This document shows positions 61,553-64,000 of a DNA stretch of 64,000 bases, one piece after another; position 1 is the stretch's first letter; each line of letters opens with the position of its first letter. The DNA is from Actinomycetes bacterium (GTDB lineage: Bacteria > Actinomycetota > Acidimicrobiia > Acidimicrobiales > Acidimicrobiaceae). The notes beneath the pieces were generated by a model, which worked only from the letters and a program-made list of their open reading frames with translations, made no database searches and was not told the origin of the DNA. The translations under genes and the position numbers were made by a program. The stretch spans positions 80,598 through 144,597 of the forward strand of contig JAKAQR010000004.1 of NCBI GenBank assembly GCA_021819725.1. Reading direction: 5' to 3'.

Positions 61553-62033
61553 TGCGCATATCGCGATCGTGATGGGTTCGGACTCTGACTACCCGATAAT
61601 GTCCCAAGCAGTAGAGGTCTGCGATGACTTCGCACTCCCCTATCACGCACAGGTCCTCTCCGCACATCGCACCCCACACGATATGCTCGACTTCGCCGCC
61701 ACTGCAGCCGCAAAGGGTTACAAAGTGATCATCGCGGGTGCTGGTGGCGCGGCCCACCTACCTGGGATGCTTGCGGCAGCCACCGTTTTGCCAGTCATCG
61801 GGGTACCTATCCGCCTTGCGAACCTCGAAGGCCTCGATTCCCTACTCTCCATCGTACAAATGCCCCGTGGGGTGCCAGTCGCGACCGTAGGGATCAACAA
61901 TGGGGCGAATGCCGCGCTCCTCGCCGTCCGTATTCTTGCGACCAGTGATTCAGAGCTCGCAGAGCAAATGGAGCACTATCTCCAGGCAAACGCAGAGGCC
62001 TCTCGCAACAAGAAACTACCGCCGACTCGCTGA
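61545..62033 (+). CDS. purE: N5-carboxyaminoimidazole ribonucleotide mutase
   Basis: PurE rearranges N5-CAIR to CAIR. The 162-residue class I enzyme shows [10 protein letters not shown] (nucleotide-binding, residues 10-19), [12 protein letters not shown] (catalytic His) and [15 protein letters not shown], followed by [18 protein letters not shown]. It overlaps purK by 8 bp, so the products of consecutive steps are made together. Other pur genes are not in the window. Confidence 0.96.
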   Translation: MSNAHIAIVMGSDSDYPIMSQAVEVCDDFALPYHAQVLSAHRTPHDMLDFAATAAAKGYKVIIAGAGGAAHLPGMLAAATVLPVIGVPIRLANLEGLDSLLSIVQMPRGVPVATVGINNGANAALLAVRILATSDSELAEQMEHYLQANAEASRNKKLPPTR

Positions 62034-62325
62034 GGGTCATCGTTCCCGACTCACCGTGATCGCTGGAACACCTTTTGCTTGAACATCCACCCGTCAGACC
62101 TGTCTCCATCGAGGCATGGAGCTGTCGGGTGTTCTGGTAGCAATCCCCCCGGTTGTACAATCCCCTCAGAAGGCTCCTCGAACCCGATCGTCCGCGTGCC
62201 AGAGCCGCTGGTCGAGCAGAGAGAGTCTTCACTCGCCCCAACAGGCTATCTGCCCATGCATGGTCGAGCTCGTTACTACCCGTATTGCCAACCCCGGAGG
62301 CACCCACCAACCCGAACCCAGCTGG

Positions 62326-62958
62326 CTACTGCGATGCGGCGCGAACGCTGGTCAAGAGTCGTGCCCCAGCACTGGATGGCCAATCCGAGCGATGCAGCTG
62401 CCACCGACAGTTGACTCCGATCTCACCAGGAGCCTCGGGTTCACGCTTTACAGAGTCGATGAGGGTGTAGCCAAGCCGGCGAGGCACTCCTCCACTGGCC
62501 CGGTTAGCCTCGTCGTGATGGACCTCGACCCTGTCGATCCCCGGAATCGAGAGGGCCGCTTCCGTGAGTAGGGCCGTCGTCAGAGTCGCAACACCTCGGC
62601 GAGTTTGCCGTGAATCGACCCAGTACCCGATCTCGAGCACCCCTGGACCGAGGCGGGCATGAAGACCAAAGCTACCCAGGAATGGGTGATCTGCATCGTA
62701 GGGGACATAGACCGCCTCGGCAGCGAGTTGCCCATCCAGTCGAAGCTGAGCCGAGATGAACTCCTCAGCCATGTCAATGGTGTAGTCGTCCGCCGCCCAC
62801 GGCATCCACTGCCGCAGGTCGGCCCGAGACGCCACAACCGCGTCATAGAGACGTGCAACATCACCCTCTTCGATCAGGCGACATCTGAGCCAGCCAGCAG
62901 GAAGGATCTCTGGCGGAACAAATTGGGGACCCGCCTCAACACGATCATTGCTCGACAT
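62326..62958 (-). CDS. GNAT-family N-acetyltransferase, RimJ/RimL-like
   Basis: A ~210-residue acetyltransferase. The GNAT core runs from LRCRLIEEGDVARLYDAVVASRADLRQWMPW (typical of the RimL branch), through LEIGYWVDSRQTRRGVATLTTALLTEAAL (the acetyl-CoA pyrophosphate-binding R-x-x-R/G-x-A motif) to RVEVHHDEANRASGGVPRRLGY. Target unknown: N-terminal protein or small-molecule amine. The start is ATG 62958, with AGAGGAAG 8 nt upstream; ATG 63006 is an alternative. Convergent with purE. Confidence 0.85.
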   Translation of the reverse strand: MSSNDRVEAGPQFVPPEILPAGWLRCRLIEEGDVARLYDAVVASRADLRQWMPWAADDYTIDMAEEFISAQLRLDGQLAAEAVYVPYDADHPFLGSFGLHARLGPGVLEIGYWVDSRQTRRGVATLTTALLTEAALSIPGIDRVEVHHDEANRASGGVPRRLGYTLIDSVKREPEAPGEIGVNCRWQLHRSDWPSSAGARLLTSVRAASQ

Positions 62959-63578
62959 CAACGATACTTCCTCTCCCCCAAACGCCCAGGTGTTTGACCG
63001 GGCCATCTCACTGCCCTATCATTACTATCTATTGGGGCCATCTATCGTTGCCAAACGTCACTACCATACATCGTTATTCTAGCCTACCGGACGGAGCATC
63101 ATTTGAGCTTGGCTTGGGGTAAGCAGCCCACATGGGCACTCACGCGTCGCAACCGGGTATGCAGCAGCTACGGTTCACGTTCAAACACCCTACACATCAG
63201 TACGCCCGAGCTTTGGTCCAAAGAAGGAACCACATGCAACAAAACGCCCTACAACAAGCAACTGTGCAACAAGGCGATGCGCGGATACGGTTATCGCTGC
63301 ATCATCGAGCCTCAATCCTTCACGGTCACGACCGACTGGGACACAACCATCAGTTAGAAGGGTGTCAATCAACCAACCGTCCACCAACTCTAGCTCAGTG
63401 TCTCGACGAGTATCATTGAGCAGTATCGGATCAATCAACCTTGAAGCACACAGACTCCGAAGGAATGTAGAGCCGCCACCTTGAAGAAACCGTTGGAAAC
63501 GAGATTGGGAACGACCTTACCGCACGTCCACACGAAGCGAGCCCGTCTCCCTAGGGGAACCTGTTGGGCGATACGTGC
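62959..63578. other. 620-bp gap, no gene supported
   Basis: Short frames overlap on both strands without coding character. CAACAA recurs several times near 63237-63275. The direct repeat GGGCCATCT occurs at 63000 and 63036. No hairpin stands out. Confidence 0.4.
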
Positions 63579-63785
63579 CTATTGCTGTGAGTGATAGATA
63601 GGTGAACCGACCGGTGCCCCAGCGTAGCCATTGACCGTATGACCAACGGCAGGATACTGCCAGGAGCGCTCTCCAAGGGATCCCTGCTGGGCGAGCGCTC
63701 CACCGATCATGACGATCACAATGATCGCGATCAACACCAACAATGCCGCAATCGGCTTTGGAATCTTATGGATCTCGGTGTCCAC
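63579..63785 (-). CDS. Small single-helix membrane protein
   Basis: A 68-residue protein with one strongly hydrophobic helix (residues ~12-32, IAALLVLIAIIVIVMIGGALA) after a basic-acidic N-terminus (DTEIHKIPKP), and a polar, Gly/Tyr-rich tail (GHTVNGYAGAPVGSP). The topology is probably N-in. GTG start at 63785, with GAAGGTGGGGA upstream, which supports expression. Function unknown; no neighbours on the same strand indicate a role. Confidence 0.55.
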   Translation of the reverse strand: MDTEIHKIPKPIAALLVLIAIIVIVMIGGALAQQGSLGERSWQYPAVGHTVNGYAGAPVGSPIYHSQQ

Positions 63786-64000
63786 TACTCCCCACCTTCC
63801 CTTGGTTGCACGAGACTAAGTATAGGCAACGATAGGCCAGATGGCAAACTCGACGATCTAGCATGGAAAGGACGAAGGGGATCGGGTGATCGCGGAGCGA
63901 AAGCTCTGAGGAAGGTCGGGGCTCCATAGGGCAGGATGCTGGCTAACGGCCAGTCGGGGTGACTCGCAGGAAAGTGCAACAGAGAACAGACCGCCGTTGG
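63786..64000. other. Window end, no feature identified
   Basis: It holds the ribosome-binding site of the small membrane protein gene (63790-63800) and probably its promoter. Nothing else is recognised. Confidence 0.3.

Noticed and set aside
62150..62230. tRNA-like segment after purE (GGGTTCGAGG on the minus strand)
   Set aside because: No cloverleaf can be drawn around it; acceptor stem and anticodon arm are missing.

Overview
The window looks like chromosomal DNA of a high-to-moderate G+C actinomycete, most plausibly an acidophilic Acidimicrobiia (Ferrimicrobium/Acidimicrobium-like). This is inference. It rests on a mycothiol synthase (MshD), an actinobacterial-type MurT/GatD pair, a rubrerythrin / HdrD-like Fe-S protein / DUF3501 cluster, a giant fibronectin-III surface protein ending in six DGG-x-F-x-x-G repeats, and GTG/TTG starts with several apparently leaderless TAnnnT-N6-9-ATG promoters. 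No rRNA, tRNA, CRISPR array, prophage or intact insertion sequence was found.

Layout. 1-2.6 kb: the 3' end of an aconitase gene, then murT-gatD (peptidoglycan glutamate amidation) on the minus strand. 2.8-5.7 kb: a LysR regulator, a short-chain dehydrogenase and a PhoU-like protein. 5.7-11.6 kb: a minus-strand stress/export block (UspA, NarL-type response regulator, 1043-residue FtsX-type permease, two ABC ATPases) with coupled start/stop codons. 12.1-14.2 kb: an MFS-type membrane protein and a HEAT-repeat protein, closed by a perfect bidirectional terminator. 14.3-21.7 kb: a 2461-residue secreted FN3 protein preceded by a leader with mutually exclusive base-pairing options. 22.1-26.4 kb: a Tat-exported molybdopterin oxidoreductase with a cytochrome b partner, an L,D-transpeptidase and a divergent polytopic membrane protein. 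26.5-34.6 kb: a ThDP enzyme, a Fur-family regulator, an aldo-keto reductase, a DUF302 protein, a methyltransferase, an amidase and an SRPBCC protein.

34.6-42.2 kb is rich in repair and redox genes: an MrfA-like DEAH helicase, endonuclease III, MshD, a class V aminotransferase, a three-gene operon of small membrane proteins and a DnaQ-like exonuclease. 42.2-46 kb is decaying: an amidase pseudogene with a stop and several frameshifts, an APC permease and a dead TnpB remnant. 46-52.7 kb: trpD directly behind a GGDEF-EAL protein, facing a second GGDEF protein with a degenerate EAL-like tail. 52.8-57.1 kb: rubrerythrin upstream of an HdrD-like / DUF3501 / acyl-CoA dehydrogenase operon. 57.4-64 kb: an FGGY kinase, CtaG, purK-purE, a GNAT acetyltransferase and a small membrane protein.

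Two themes recur. Cell-envelope genes (MurT/GatD, L,D-transpeptidase, giant FN3 protein) and redox/thiol defence (MshD, rubrerythrin cluster, Fur, UspA) are over-represented. Several gene boundaries carry short tandem duplications of 7, 14, 16, 17 or 51 bp, suggesting frequent replication slippage. The most interesting undescribed candidates are the switch-like leader of the giant surface protein, the coupled three-gene membrane operon with a cysteine cluster, and the orphan hairpins in divergent gaps.
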